Below are positions 44,673 to 52,968 of a stretch of 64,000 nucleotides of DNA, one piece after another. The stretch is taken from NCBI GenBank assembly GCA_965203855.1, contig CBDBDN010000007.1, forward strand, positions 62,001 through 126,000, read 5' to 3'. The notes under the pieces are model-generated. The model was given only the letters and a program-made list of their open reading frames with translations, did not search any database and was not told where the DNA came from. The stretch comes from Bin87 sp965203855. Its GTDB lineage: Bacteria; Chloroflexota; Dehalococcoidia; Lucifugimonadales; UBA3495. Each line of letters starts with the position of its first letter. Within the stretch, counting starts at the first letter, position 1. Both the position numbers and the translations under genes were made by a program.

Positions 44673-44975
44673 TCCCGTGGCAACGGCATACCCTGGCGTT
44701 GCACTTCGTTGGTGAGTTTAGAGAATCCAGCGGCGTAATCCTCTACTACGGTGATGGAACCGTAAACCATAGATTCCGGCGAAAGCCGGAATGACGGTTA
44801 GGGTCCGGAATGACGAAAAGATAAACCGCCTAATCTAATAGGAAACGCCGCCGATGACACCGGTCGGTTGCCGCATTTGGCAGTATGCATTAGGATAGGA
44901 TGGCGTGGGGCGCAGCCGATGCGGTTCGGCCCGTCTCTAAACCTAGGGAGCGTTAAAGCGACGGAGCGTTGACTG
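44673..44975. other. Gap upstream of the epimerase with repeat arm
   Basis: No gene. Bases about 44728-44805 match the right part of the MITE at 60.43-60.50 kb, including a palindrome at 44773-44792. The rest shows nothing I can name until the GGAG before the epimerase start. Confidence 0.6.
44773..44792. repeat. Dispersed palindrome beside the IS30 remnant
   Basis: Perfect ATTCCGGC-GAAA-GCCGGAAT followed by GACGG. A mismatched partner lies on the other side of the transposase remnant at about 43784-43803. Confidence 0.85.
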
Positions 44976-46001
44976 ATGCCCGAATCCAGGAAAGCGCTGG
45001 TTACCGGGGGGGCCGGCTTTATCGGTTCCCATCTGGTGAACCGCCTGGTGGACTGCGGCCATGCGGTGGTCGTGGTTGACGACCTGAGCTCCGGGCAGCT
45101 GCGGAGCGTGAACCAGCAGGCGATGTTTTATCATACTGAGCTGAACGACTCCGGCATTGAGCGCATTGTGCAGCGCGAGCAGCCGGAACTGGTATTTCAC
45201 TTGGCGGCGCAAAGCAGCGTGCGGCAGTCGTCCGTTGACCCGGCGGCTGATGCGGATTCCAACATCGTTGGCACGATACGGCTGATTTCGGCTTGCGCGG
45301 ACCAGGGCACCGAGAAGTTCATTTTTTCATCTACGGGCGGCGCAATGTACGGCAATCCTGACCGCGTCCCCTGCGACGAAGATGCGCCCGCCAACCCGCT
45401 CAGTCCTTATGGGCTCTCCAAGCTGGTCGGGGAGCAATACCTGGAGCTGTTTCATCGCACTTACGGGCTGGATTACACCGTGCTGCGCTATGCCAATGTG
45501 TACGGCCCCGGCCAAAATCCGCACGGGGAAGCGGGCGTCGTCGCCATCTTTGCCGGCCTGATGCTGGCCGGCAAACGCCCGGTCATCTATGGGGACGGCA
45601 GCCAGGAACGCGACTTTGTGTATGTGTCGGATGTCGTTGAAGCGAACTTGGCCGCCGTTGAGGGCGGCAGCCGCGGCACTTACAACATTGGAACCGGCGA
45701 AGCGATAACCGTCCGGCAGATTTACGAACTGCTGCAAGGCATCATCGGATTTGACGAGGAACCGACGCTGCAACCGCGGCGGCCCGGCGATGTAATGAGT
45801 GTTGCTTTGGACTCGGCCCGGGCCGCGGTCGAACTGAAATGGCAGCCCTCCGTAAGTTTGGAGGAGGGGTTGCAACGCACGGTGGACAGCCTGCGGAGCT
45901 CGGCGGAGCGGCGGACGGGCCGCGTCCGGCTGTCGTCGGCTGCCGCGGCGGCGTCCGAACCGAAACCGGATTCACAACAACCAATGGAGGAAACCTCGTA
46001 A
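44976..46001 (+). CDS. NAD-dependent sugar epimerase, GalE-like
   Basis: A 341-residue extended short-chain dehydrogenase. The NAD motif is TGGAGFIGSHLV (about 10-21); HLAAQSSV follows, with the catalytic Ser/Thr in IFSSTGGAMYG and the YxxxK in YGLSKLVGE. RYANVYGPGQNPHGEAGVV and RDFVYVSDVVEA are typical of UDP-glucose 4-epimerases. A charged Ser/Ala tail of about 30 residues is added at the C-terminus. GGAG lies 9 nt before the ATG. Its stop codon overlaps the trxB start by one base, so the two are coupled. It may feed sugar nucleotides to surface polysaccharides. Confidence 0.88.
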   Translation: MPESRKALVTGGAGFIGSHLVNRLVDCGHAVVVVDDLSSGQLRSVNQQAMFYHTELNDSGIERIVQREQPELVFHLAAQSSVRQSSVDPAADADSNIVGTIRLISACADQGTEKFIFSSTGGAMYGNPDRVPCDEDAPANPLSPYGLSKLVGEQYLELFHRTYGLDYTVLRYANVYGPGQNPHGEAGVVAIFAGLMLAGKRPVIYGDGSQERDFVYVSDVVEANLAAVEGGSRGTYNIGTGEAITVRQIYELLQGIIGFDEEPTLQPRRPGDVMSVALDSARAAVELKWQPSVSLEEGLQRTVDSLRSSAERRTGRVRLSSAAAAASEPKPDSQQPMEETS

Positions 46002-46921
46002 TGGCGAAAGATTATGATGTGGTGATACTGGGCGCAGGGGCGGCCGGCCTGTCCGCCGGCCTCTATTCCACGCGCGCGATGCTGAGCACGCTGATGATTG
46101 AAAGCATCGGGCCGGGCGGGCAGCTGCTGATTACCGACGAAATTGAGAACTACCCCGGTTTTCAGAGCGGCATCAAAGGACAGGAACTGGCGACGGAGAT
46201 GTACAGCCAGGCCGACCGTTTCGGCGCCGAAATGGAATTCGCCGAAGTGGAAGCGGTGGACAATCTCCATGACGAGCGGAAGCTGATTCGCACTTCGGAA
46301 GGGGATTTCACAGCGCGCGCTTTGATTATCGCGACCGGCGGCTCGCACAACAAGCTGGGCGTTGCCGGAGAGGACGAGTTCAGCGGACGGGGCGTGTCTT
46401 ATTGCGCCGTGTGCGACGGCAACTTTTTCCGAGGCCAGGATGTAGTGGTAGTCGGCGGCGGCGACGCGGCGATGGACGAAAGCTATTACCTGACCGGCAT
46501 CTGCAACTCGGTTACCATCATTCACCGGCGGGACGAGCTGCGCGCTACCAAAGTGCTGCAAGACCGCGCTTTTGCCAACCCGAAATACAAGTGGCTGTGG
46601 AGCCATGTCGTGGAGGAATTTGTCGGCAACGATGTGCTGGAAGCGGCGCGGGTCAAGAACCTGAAAACCGGCGAAGTGTATGACTACCCGACGGCAGCGG
46701 CGTTCATCTATGTGGGGTTTCATCCCAACACGGAACCGTTCCAGAACACGCTGGAGATGGACGAGCTGGGCCATGTGTATGCCGACTTGCATATGCGTAC
46801 CAACATTCCGCGGGTCTATGCGTGCGGGGACGCGCGGGCGGAATCGACGCGGCAGCTGGGCGCAGCGGTGGGCGACGGCATCACGGCGGCGCTGGCGGCG
46901 TTTCACGACTTGTCTGCCTGA
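46001..46921 (+). CDS. trxB: Thioredoxin reductase
   Basis: A 306-residue FAD- and NADPH-dependent thioredoxin reductase. The FAD dinucleotide motif is LGAGAAGLSAGLYSTRA (about 10-26), the redox-active disulfide Cys135/Cys138 (YCAVCDG), the NADPH motif VVVGGGDAAMDE (about 149-160) and the C-terminal FAD motif VYACGDARAESTRQLGAAVGDG. The length and order match the low-molecular-weight type. The start shares a base with the epimerase stop (TAATG). Thiol supply might also serve the selenoprotein, but they are not linked. Confidence 0.95.
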   Translation: MAKDYDVVILGAGAAGLSAGLYSTRAMLSTLMIESIGPGGQLLITDEIENYPGFQSGIKGQELATEMYSQADRFGAEMEFAEVEAVDNLHDERKLIRTSEGDFTARALIIATGGSHNKLGVAGEDEFSGRGVSYCAVCDGNFFRGQDVVVVGGGDAAMDESYYLTGICNSVTIIHRRDELRATKVLQDRAFANPKYKWLWSHVVEEFVGNDVLEAARVKNLKTGEVYDYPTAAAFIYVGFHPNTEPFQNTLEMDELGHVYADLHMRTNIPRVYACGDARAESTRQLGAAVGDGITAALAAFHDLSA

Positions 46922-46995
46922 ACCGGGGCAGCGCTGCCAACCCGGTCATTCCTGCCGGCCATGGCAAGGCCGTCATCCCGGTCATATCACATCGT

Positions 46996-47047
46996 ACCGG
47001 CAAAAGCCGGAATCCGGCGCTCCGGCCGGGTTCCGGTTTTTGCCGGT
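46996..47047. terminator. Long imperfect hairpin between convergent genes
   Basis: Arms 46996-47018 and 47025-47047 pair at about 20 of 23 positions with a 6-nt loop, between the trxB and exporter stops. The right arm contains TTTTT. It looks like a rearranged relative of the dispersed palindrome serving as terminator. Confidence 0.55.
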
Positions 47048-47053
47048 GGGTTT

Positions 47054-47797
47054 TTACAGCAAGCGCGCTACTTCCCGGCCCAGCAGGGATACGCTGCCGC
47101 CGATGGTGACGGCCAGCGCCGCATTGCGAAAGACGCGGCGGCTCATCCGGCGGGCCACCAGGCTGGCCGCTGCGGAGCCGGCCAGCGTGGCAATTCCGAG
47201 CAGCCCGATGTTCTGCGCCGTGGCCTCCGGCACCAACCCGACTACGGCATAAAGGGCCATCGCCAGGCCCGCCGCCAGCAGGAAATAGAGGGCCATCGTG
47301 CTGCGTATCGTATCGCGCGGCCAGTCCTGCTCGATGGAGTAGAGGCCGCCTAAAGGCCCGCCGACGCCCAGCGTGGTAACCAGCAGAGTGGTTACAAAAC
47401 CGCAGACGGGGCCTGCCCAGGGACGGCGCGCGCCGGGCAGCCGCACCCGGAACAGACTCATCACTGCCAACGCCATTATCAGCGCGACTATCGTAAGCCG
47501 CAGCGCGACGGGGTTGGCGGAGTCCAGCAGCAGAACGCCAATCGGAACCGGCGGCAGTCCGGCGATTACAAAGGGCCAGGATTGGCGCAGGTTCAGATGC
47601 CGCCAGGTTTGCAGCAGCGTCTGTCCGGTGGTCAGGACAATCATCGCATTGACGATTACCACGGTTTCCTGGGGCGGCATTATCAGCAGCAGGACGGGTA
47701 TGGCAACCATACCCAGCCCGAAGCCGATGGCGCCTAGCACTACTGCGCCGGCGAAAACTATGGCCAGCCCGGCCGCAAGTTCGGCTCCGGTAAGCAT
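47054..47797 (-). CDS. TauE/SafE-family anion exporter
   Basis: A 247-residue, eight-helix membrane protein of the TauE/SafE (DUF81) family, which moves sulfite, sulfoacetate or other organosulfur anions. Family marks: GAIGFGLGMVAIPVLLL near the start, NAMIVLTTGQTLLQ in helix 2-3, and LVTTLGVGGPLGGLYSI at the start of the second half. With the sulfopyruvate-decarboxylase-like pair 3.5 kb away, a role in releasing sulfite from sulfonate breakdown is an attractive inference, not a demonstration. No clear ribosome site. Confidence 0.85.
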   Translation of the reverse strand: MLTGAELAAGLAIVFAGAVVLGAIGFGLGMVAIPVLLLIMPPQETVVIVNAMIVLTTGQTLLQTWRHLNLRQSWPFVIAGLPPVPIGVLLLDSANPVALRLTIVALIMALAVMSLFRVRLPGARRPWAGPVCGFVTTLLVTTLGVGGPLGGLYSIEQDWPRDTIRSTMALYFLLAAGLAMALYAVVGLVPEATAQNIGLLGIATLAGSAAASLVARRMSRRVFRNAALAVTIGGSVSLLGREVARLL

Positions 47798-47834
47798 ATC
47801 GGGCGGGGAATGGCCGCCGGCGGCGGCGTCAGCA

Positions 47835-48896
47835 TTAGCAACCGTTGAACAGGCCCAGTTCGGCGGCGCGGCGCAGGGTCCGTTGCACCTGGACTACCGG
47901 GGGGCCGTTGCGCGCCAGCGTGATTTGCGCCCGGTCGTCGGGGGTCAGCGTAAAGGCGCGCTCGCCGTCCAGAGCCACGGTGCAATGCCTGGGTTCCAGC
48001 GTTATGGGGACGCCTTCCTGGAGCGTATTCCAGTCGGCAATCGGCACCGGCTGCACGAGACCGGGAGCTACGGGCGCCATTACGGTTACGGAACGGGGCG
48101 TATCGTTGTAAGGGGCAACATCACAAGAAGGGCTGGAGCCGGATGTATCGGTATCGGATGCGTCGGCTGCGGAACGGGCGGGGCGATAGCGCAGGCCGCC
48201 GATGTCGGCGATAGATACCGGCAAGAGGCGGCCGCCGATGGACGACAGGCCGATGCCGGCCGGCTCGGCGCGGGTTAGAAACACTTCGCGCACCGTGTCC
48301 AGATCCCAGATGGCGCGCGTTGCCACATACCGCTCCCGCGATATGGCGACATCTACCAGCGCAATTTCCTGGCGTCCGTCGTCCACCTGAACTTGCAGCG
48401 TCTTGCTGATGACGGCGCATTCCGCCAGGTCAATGCGTCCCGCAGCGACGATGCCGGCGGCGATGCCGGCCAGCGTACCCTCCACCATTACGGGAAAAAT
48501 GTTGTTGGTGCCGGTGGAAATTGCCACGATGGGCAGCTGGCAGGAACCCATGGCAACCGCCCGGTTGGTGCCGTCGCCGCCCAGGGTAATCAGGCAGCCG
48601 ACATCCTGCTCGGCCATCAGGGCGGCGGCGCGGGTGGTATCGCCTTCGGCGTAAAGCGGCGACATCGGCAGCATTTCCAGGGCGATGCCTACCGAGGGGT
48701 CGGCGGCGGCGCGCTGGCAGAGCCGGCCGCTGTCGGGCATGGCTACCACGCGTTCAATGCCGGCGGACTGCAAGCCGACCAGCGCGCGCCGGATGATGTT
48801 CACTTTTTCCCAATCCGGCACTACCCGCCCCTGCGCTACCAGGCGGCGAATATCCTTGCTGGCGGCGGGATTGGCGATGATTCCGACGGTTGACAT
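47835..48896 (-). CDS. ATP-NAD-kinase-like (AcoX-type) protein
   Basis: A 353-residue protein of the NAD-kinase/diacylglycerol-kinase-like fold. The nucleotide motif CLITLGGDGTNRAVA (about 102-116) and AISTGTNNIFPVM (about 125-137) are intact, with GIIANPAASKDIRR at the N-terminus. The family includes AcoX, found with acetoin catabolic genes, and short archaeal-type NAD kinases. No acetoin genes are present here, so the substrate is unresolved. The start codon is clear, but the ribosome site is weak. Confidence 0.83.
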   Translation of the reverse strand: MSTVGIIANPAASKDIRRLVAQGRVVPDWEKVNIIRRALVGLQSAGIERVVAMPDSGRLCQRAAADPSVGIALEMLPMSPLYAEGDTTRAAALMAEQDVGCLITLGGDGTNRAVAMGSCQLPIVAISTGTNNIFPVMVEGTLAGIAAGIVAAGRIDLAECAVISKTLQVQVDDGRQEIALVDVAISRERYVATRAIWDLDTVREVFLTRAEPAGIGLSSIGGRLLPVSIADIGGLRYRPARSAADASDTDTSGSSPSCDVAPYNDTPRSVTVMAPVAPGLVQPVPIADWNTLQEGVPITLEPRHCTVALDGERAFTLTPDDRAQITLARNGPPVVQVQRTLRRAAELGLFNGC

Positions 48897-48993
48897 CTGG
48901 GGAAAGCCTGGCAGCCGGCCCGCGCTATGCTGTACCGCGCCGGCCGTACAAAAGATTGACCGCTACTATACACTATCCGGCATCGCCCGCCGT

Positions 48994-49005
48994 TATAATG
49001 GCGGC
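48994..49005 (+). promoter_or_regulatory. -10 block of the coiled-coil gene
   Basis: TATAAT followed directly by GGCGGC, 43 nt before ATG 49048. It has the same form as the blocks at 8469, 23142 and 28665. Confidence 0.6.
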
Positions 49006-49047
49006 CGGTTTGGTCGGTTAGCCGGCGTCATCAGCAAGGACGACACT

Positions 49048-49605
49048 ATGGAAAACAGCAGCGATTCCGGCAGGGGCGTATGGCGGTTCCTGGACGGGTC
49101 GGTTTCAATCAGCATCAGTATGATGCTGGCGGTGGCCCTGAACTACTGCTGGTTCTGCGCCGGCGTACCGGCGCTGGGCTTTCTGCATGGGCTGTCCAAC
49201 CGGGATAACGGCATTATAATAGTAGGCACGCTGCTATTGCTGCCTACTACCGCAGTGTTTTACGGAGGCACCAAAATGTTTTTCGCGGCCAAAGAGGAAT
49301 ACGAGAAGCGCAAAGTGCAACGCGAAGCGGAGCGCCTGCGCCAAAACGAGGAATACGAGATGCGCCTCACAGAACGCGGCCGGCAAGAGGGAATCCAGCA
49401 GGAGCGTCATCGCGTCAACAAACTGCTGGCCGAGTATGACGTGCCTCTGCCGCCGGAAGTGGCCCGCAGCCTGGTCGGAGATAAAGAAATTGGCCGGCAA
49501 GAAGGCGTCCAGGAGGAGCGGCAACGCATCAATACGTTGCTGGCCGAGCATGGCGTGACTCTATCGCCGGAAGTGGCCCGCAGCCTGGCTGGCGATACGG
49601 ATTAG
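49048..49605 (+). CDS. Membrane protein with coiled-coil tail, relative of 3077
   Basis: A 185-residue protein with two hydrophobic segments (about 18-40 and 52-72), then a charged helix (FFAAKEEYEKRKVQREAERL) and two copies of a GRQEG(I/V)QEER module followed by a degenerate 23-residue repeat (LLAE(Y/H)(D/G)V.L.PEVARSL). The membrane-then-MFFA/MFYA-then-charged helix layout matches the gene at 3077-3496, although overall identity is low. ATG 49048 has AAGGA 7 nt upstream. Function unknown; the RQEG-type repeats also occur at the tails of some Rpn/PD-(D/E)xK family proteins. Confidence 0.75.
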   Translation: MENSSDSGRGVWRFLDGSVSISISMMLAVALNYCWFCAGVPALGFLHGLSNRDNGIIIVGTLLLLPTTAVFYGGTKMFFAAKEEYEKRKVQREAERLRQNEEYEMRLTERGRQEGIQQERHRVNKLLAEYDVPLPPEVARSLVGDKEIGRQEGVQEERQRINTLLAEHGVTLSPEVARSLAGDTD

Positions 49606-49675
49606 ACCGGGCGGCGCTGCCGGGCAATTCTGATGGCAGCGCAAATCCTTGCCGAACCGAATACAGGAGTGTCTG

Positions 49676-51094
49676 ATGGATTCTCAACTGGCATTTGCCT
49701 CCGTCGCCGAAATTCGCCGCCTGATTGCCGACGGGGAAGTATCCTCCGTTGAGCTTACCGAGCTGTTCTACCGGCGCATTGAGCAGTTTAATCCGCAGCT
49801 GAACGCCTACCTTACCTTGTGTCCCGACCAGGCGCTGGCGGTGGCGCAGGCCGCCGATGACGCCGTCCGCAACGGCGATGACTTGGGCCCGTTGCACGGC
49901 ATACCTATATCTATTAAAGACCTGGAAATGACGAAAGGGGTCAAGACAACTCTGGGTTCGGCTATCTATCGCGACCGCGTACCGGATATTGACTCCATCG
50001 TGGTAGAACGGGTGAAAGCCGCCGGCGCCGTCATTCTGGGCAAGACTAACACCCCGGAGTTCGGACAGTCGGGTACGACGGAGAATCTGCTGGGCGACCC
50101 GTGCCGCAATCCGTGGAACCCGGACTATACGCCCGGCGGCAGCAGCGGGGGCGCGGCGGCGGCATTGGCGGCCGGCCTCTGCACGCTGGCTACCGGCAGC
50201 GACGGCGGCGGCAGCATTCGCATCCCGTCCAGTTTCAGCGGGGTTACGGGCATCAAACCGTCGCAAGGGCGCGTGCCGCGCTATGGCGGATACGGCGGGC
50301 CGGCCGTCAATCATTTCTCTCAATCCGGCCCGATGAGCCGCACGGTGCGCGATACTGCGCTGCTGCTGCAAGTCCTGGCCGGCCCCGACGCGCGCGATCC
50401 GAACACGCTTACCGACGCGCCGCCCGACTATCTGTCCGCTCTGGAGGGCGGAGTTAAAGGATGGCGCATCGCCTGGAGCGCGGATTTGGGCTATGCCGCC
50501 GTTGATCCCGAGGTGGCGGCGATTACACAGGCCGCCGTGCAGGTATTTCAGGATCTGGGCGCCATTGTTGAGGAAGCGGCGCCGGCAATAGAGGATGACC
50601 CGTTTCCGGCTTTCGCCGCTGTGTTCGGCGTCGCATCCTACACCGCCAACCAGGGCCTGTACCCGGAACGCCGGGACGAGCTTACCCATTATGTGCGGGC
50701 AACCTTTGACGCCGCGGCTCAACTTACCGCCGCCGACTTGTCGCGCGCGCTGGCCTATGTTGACCGCCACAAACGGCGGTTCGCCGACTTTTTCGACGAC
50801 TATGACCTGCTGCTGACGCCGGCGATGGCGGTAACGGCATTCCCGGTGGGACAGCATCCGACCAGCATTGCGGGCCGCGCCGTGGAGCCATGGTGGGGCT
50901 ATCTGCCGTTCACTTACCCCATCAATATGAGCGGGCAGACGGCGGCCAGCGTTCCCTGCGGGTTTTCCGACGCCGGGCTGCCGGTAGGGTTGCATATCGT
51001 GGGGCCGACGCTGGCGGAAGGGCGCGTGCTGCGGGCGATGGCGGCTTTTGAGGAAGCACGTCCCTGGACGCAGCATCGGCCGGCGGTTTGCTGA
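49676..51094 (+). CDS. Amidase-signature enzyme, GatA-like
   Basis: A 472-residue amidase with the complete triad: the Lys in PISIKDLEMTKG (about 80-91), cis-Ser in TPGGSSGGAAAALAAG, and the nucleophile Ser in ATGSDGGGSIRIPSS, where Gly replaces the more common Thr in SDTGGS. The C-terminal half has DLLLTPAMAVTAFPVG. The length and order fit stand-alone amidases and AtzF-like enzymes; no gatB or gatC is nearby. AGGAG lies 7 nt before ATG 49676. It is a second amidase besides that at 20.7 kb and only distantly similar to it. Confidence 0.88.
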   Translation: MDSQLAFASVAEIRRLIADGEVSSVELTELFYRRIEQFNPQLNAYLTLCPDQALAVAQAADDAVRNGDDLGPLHGIPISIKDLEMTKGVKTTLGSAIYRDRVPDIDSIVVERVKAAGAVILGKTNTPEFGQSGTTENLLGDPCRNPWNPDYTPGGSSGGAAAALAAGLCTLATGSDGGGSIRIPSSFSGVTGIKPSQGRVPRYGGYGGPAVNHFSQSGPMSRTVRDTALLLQVLAGPDARDPNTLTDAPPDYLSALEGGVKGWRIAWSADLGYAAVDPEVAAITQAAVQVFQDLGAIVEEAAPAIEDDPFPAFAAVFGVASYTANQGLYPERRDELTHYVRATFDAAAQLTAADLSRALAYVDRHKRRFADFFDDYDLLLTPAMAVTAFPVGQHPTSIAGRAVEPWWGYLPFTYPINMSGQTAASVPCGFSDAGLPVGLHIVGPTLAEGRVLRAMAAFEEARPWTQHRPAVC

Positions 51095-51127
51095 CCGGCA
51101 GCCCTACCCGGCATCCGGCAACGCCGC

Positions 51128-51139
51128 TATAATGGCGGG
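51128..51139 (+). promoter_or_regulatory. -10 block of the enoyl-CoA hydratase gene
   Basis: TATAAT followed by GGCGGG, 84 nt before the preferred start ATG 51217. No good -35. Confidence 0.5.
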
Positions 51140-51216
51140 CGCAAATCCGCGCAACTAAACTGATGACTCCCAGCCGGATGCTTGGCATCCGCTGGGCGGC
51201 AAGGACAAGCAAAGCA

Positions 51217-52035
51217 ATGGTTACTACGACATATACCTGCATCAACGCCGAAACCGTTTCCCGCGCTACGCAGATGGGCCGCAATGAAGTGGATACCCGC
51301 ATCGGGGTGGTAACGCTGCATCGCCCGGAAGTGCTGAACGCGCTGAACCTGCAACTGGTGCGCGAGCTGGACGAGGCGATTACCGCCTACGAAGCCGATG
51401 ACAGCGTTGGCGCAATTGTCATTACCGGGGCCGGAGAGCGGGCTTTCTCCGCCGGCGCCGACATCCACGAAAACCGAGAACTATCGCCGGAGCAGCGGGA
51501 GGCCGGGCAGTCGGAACGGGCGCAATATACCTGGCATCTGCATACTTGCCGCAAGCCGGTCATCGGCGCCGTCAACGGCCTGTGCTACGGCGGCGGCACC
51601 GTGCTGGCGACCAGCCTGGACTTTCTGGTGGGCTGCGAAAAGACCAGTTTCCGCTTTCTGGCCGTCAACTACGGGCAGATGAACGCGACCTGGAGCCTGC
51701 CGCAGCTGGTGGGCATCAACCGCGCCAAAGAGCTGCTGCTCAGCGGGCGCGAAGTGTTCGCCGACGAAGCCTATCATATCGGCCTGATTAACCATCTGGT
51801 GCCGTCCGGTGAGCTGATGGAACGCACTTTGGACATTGCCGCCGGCATCGCCCGCAACCGGGTAGAGGGACTGGCCAACATCAAGCAGATGCTGCTGGAA
51901 CACTCCGGCCGGCCCATCGGCGAGCAGTTTCAGAACGAAGTTATGGGGCGCACCGACCGCTTCAAGGGCCTATCGGTTGAGGAGGGGTTTGCCGATTTCC
52001 TGGATCGCAAGGGGCGTAAGCCGCGCGGCGGCTGA
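51217..52035 (+). CDS. Enoyl-CoA hydratase/isomerase family protein
   Basis: A 272-residue crotonase-fold enzyme acting on acyl-CoA thioesters. The oxyanion-hole segments are present: GERAFSAGADIHE (first, about 75-87) and NGLCYGGGTVLATSLDFLVG (second, about 121-140). The position of the usual second catalytic Glu, after the second oxyanion loop, is taken by MNATWSLPQLVG, so the reaction type (hydratase, isomerase or hydrolase) is open. ATG 51217 is chosen with AAGGA upstream; a longer frame from 51163 adds residues unlike the family. Confidence 0.87.
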   Translation: MVTTTYTCINAETVSRATQMGRNEVDTRIGVVTLHRPEVLNALNLQLVRELDEAITAYEADDSVGAIVITGAGERAFSAGADIHENRELSPEQREAGQSERAQYTWHLHTCRKPVIGAVNGLCYGGGTVLATSLDFLVGCEKTSFRFLAVNYGQMNATWSLPQLVGINRAKELLLSGREVFADEAYHIGLINHLVPSGELMERTLDIAAGIARNRVEGLANIKQMLLEHSGRPIGEQFQNEVMGRTDRFKGLSVEEGFADFLDRKGRKPRGG

Positions 52036-52044
52036 TTTGGGCTG

Positions 52045-52968
52045 ATGGCAACGATGGCAGTGGCGATGCCGGCGGTGTCACGCACGGCGTTCAATCCGGC
52101 AACGGTTCCCGTTTCGCCGATACCGGCGGCCAATGTATCGGCTGTGCCGCAGCGCAGTCCTCTGCGCTATCCCGGCGGGAAAACCTGGTTGATTCCCCAT
52201 ATCCGAGCTTGGCTTGGGGTGAGTGAAACGGCCCCGGCAGCGCTGGCAGAGCCTTTCGCCGGCGGGGGCATCGTATCGCTGACTGCCGTAATGGAGGGGT
52301 TAGCGCAACGATGTTTTATGTCCGAAATTGACGGTGATGTAGCCGCTTTTTGGCAAGCGGCACTGTATCATAACGATGCGCTGATAGCCAAAGTCCGCGC
52401 CTTTACTCCGACTCGGGAAAGCGTTGAGCGCATTGCCCGGACAGCACCGCGCGGAACACTGGAGCGCGGGTTCCGTACTTTGGTGCTTAACCGCACCCGG
52501 CGCGGCGGCATACTTGCTGATGGAGCGGCATTAAACCGTTCCGGTGAGAATGGCAAAGGCGTCGCTTCCCGCTGGTATCCCGATACTATTGAACAGCGGC
52601 TCCGGGCGATTGCCGAGTACCGTACTGCGATTGATTTTCGGTATGCGGACGGAATAACGCTTTTGAAGCAGTTGTTGCTATCCGACGGCATTAGGAACAT
52701 TGCTGTTTTCATCGATCCTCCGTACACTGCCGGCGGCAAAAAGGCTGGACAGCGACTGTACAACCATAACTGCGTTGACCATGCCCGCCTTTTTGCAATG
52801 CTCGCTGACAGCTCAGCCAATTTCCTACTGACTTATGATGAGTCGCCGGAAATACTAGACTTGATTGCCTATCATGGCTTTCACGCTGTACGAGTAGTGA
52901 TGAAAAATACTCATCATGCCAAAGTTTCCGAACTTGTAATTACACCCGGCGAGGTGTTTTCATTATGA
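52045..52968 (+). CDS. D12-class adenine-N6 DNA methyltransferase
   Basis: A 307-residue Dam-like (MethyltransfD12) enzyme. SAM binding: RYPGGKTWLIPHI (41-53) and EPFAGGGIVSLT (69-80). Catalytic motif IV: DPPY (224-227), typical of adenine methylation. The first 35 residues are Ala/Pro-rich and unlike the family, so the true start may be one of the later ATGs (52054, 52066). It overlaps the following nuclease gene by 4 nt and is the protective partner of that restriction enzyme. Confidence 0.9.
   Translation: MATMAVAMPAVSRTAFNPATVPVSPIPAANVSAVPQRSPLRYPGGKTWLIPHIRAWLGVSETAPAALAEPFAGGGIVSLTAVMEGLAQRCFMSEIDGDVAAFWQAALYHNDALIAKVRAFTPTRESVERIARTAPRGTLERGFRTLVLNRTRRGGILADGAALNRSGENGKGVASRWYPDTIEQRLRAIAEYRTAIDFRYADGITLLKQLLLSDGIRNIAVFIDPPYTAGGKKAGQRLYNHNCVDHARLFAMLADSSANFLLTYDESPEILDLIAYHGFHAVRVVMKNTHHAKVSELVITPGEVFSL

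Noticed and set aside
44546..44770. A small minus-strand ORF upstream of the transposase remnant
   Set aside because: It is composed of repeat-arm sequence shared with the MITE and has no protein-like features.
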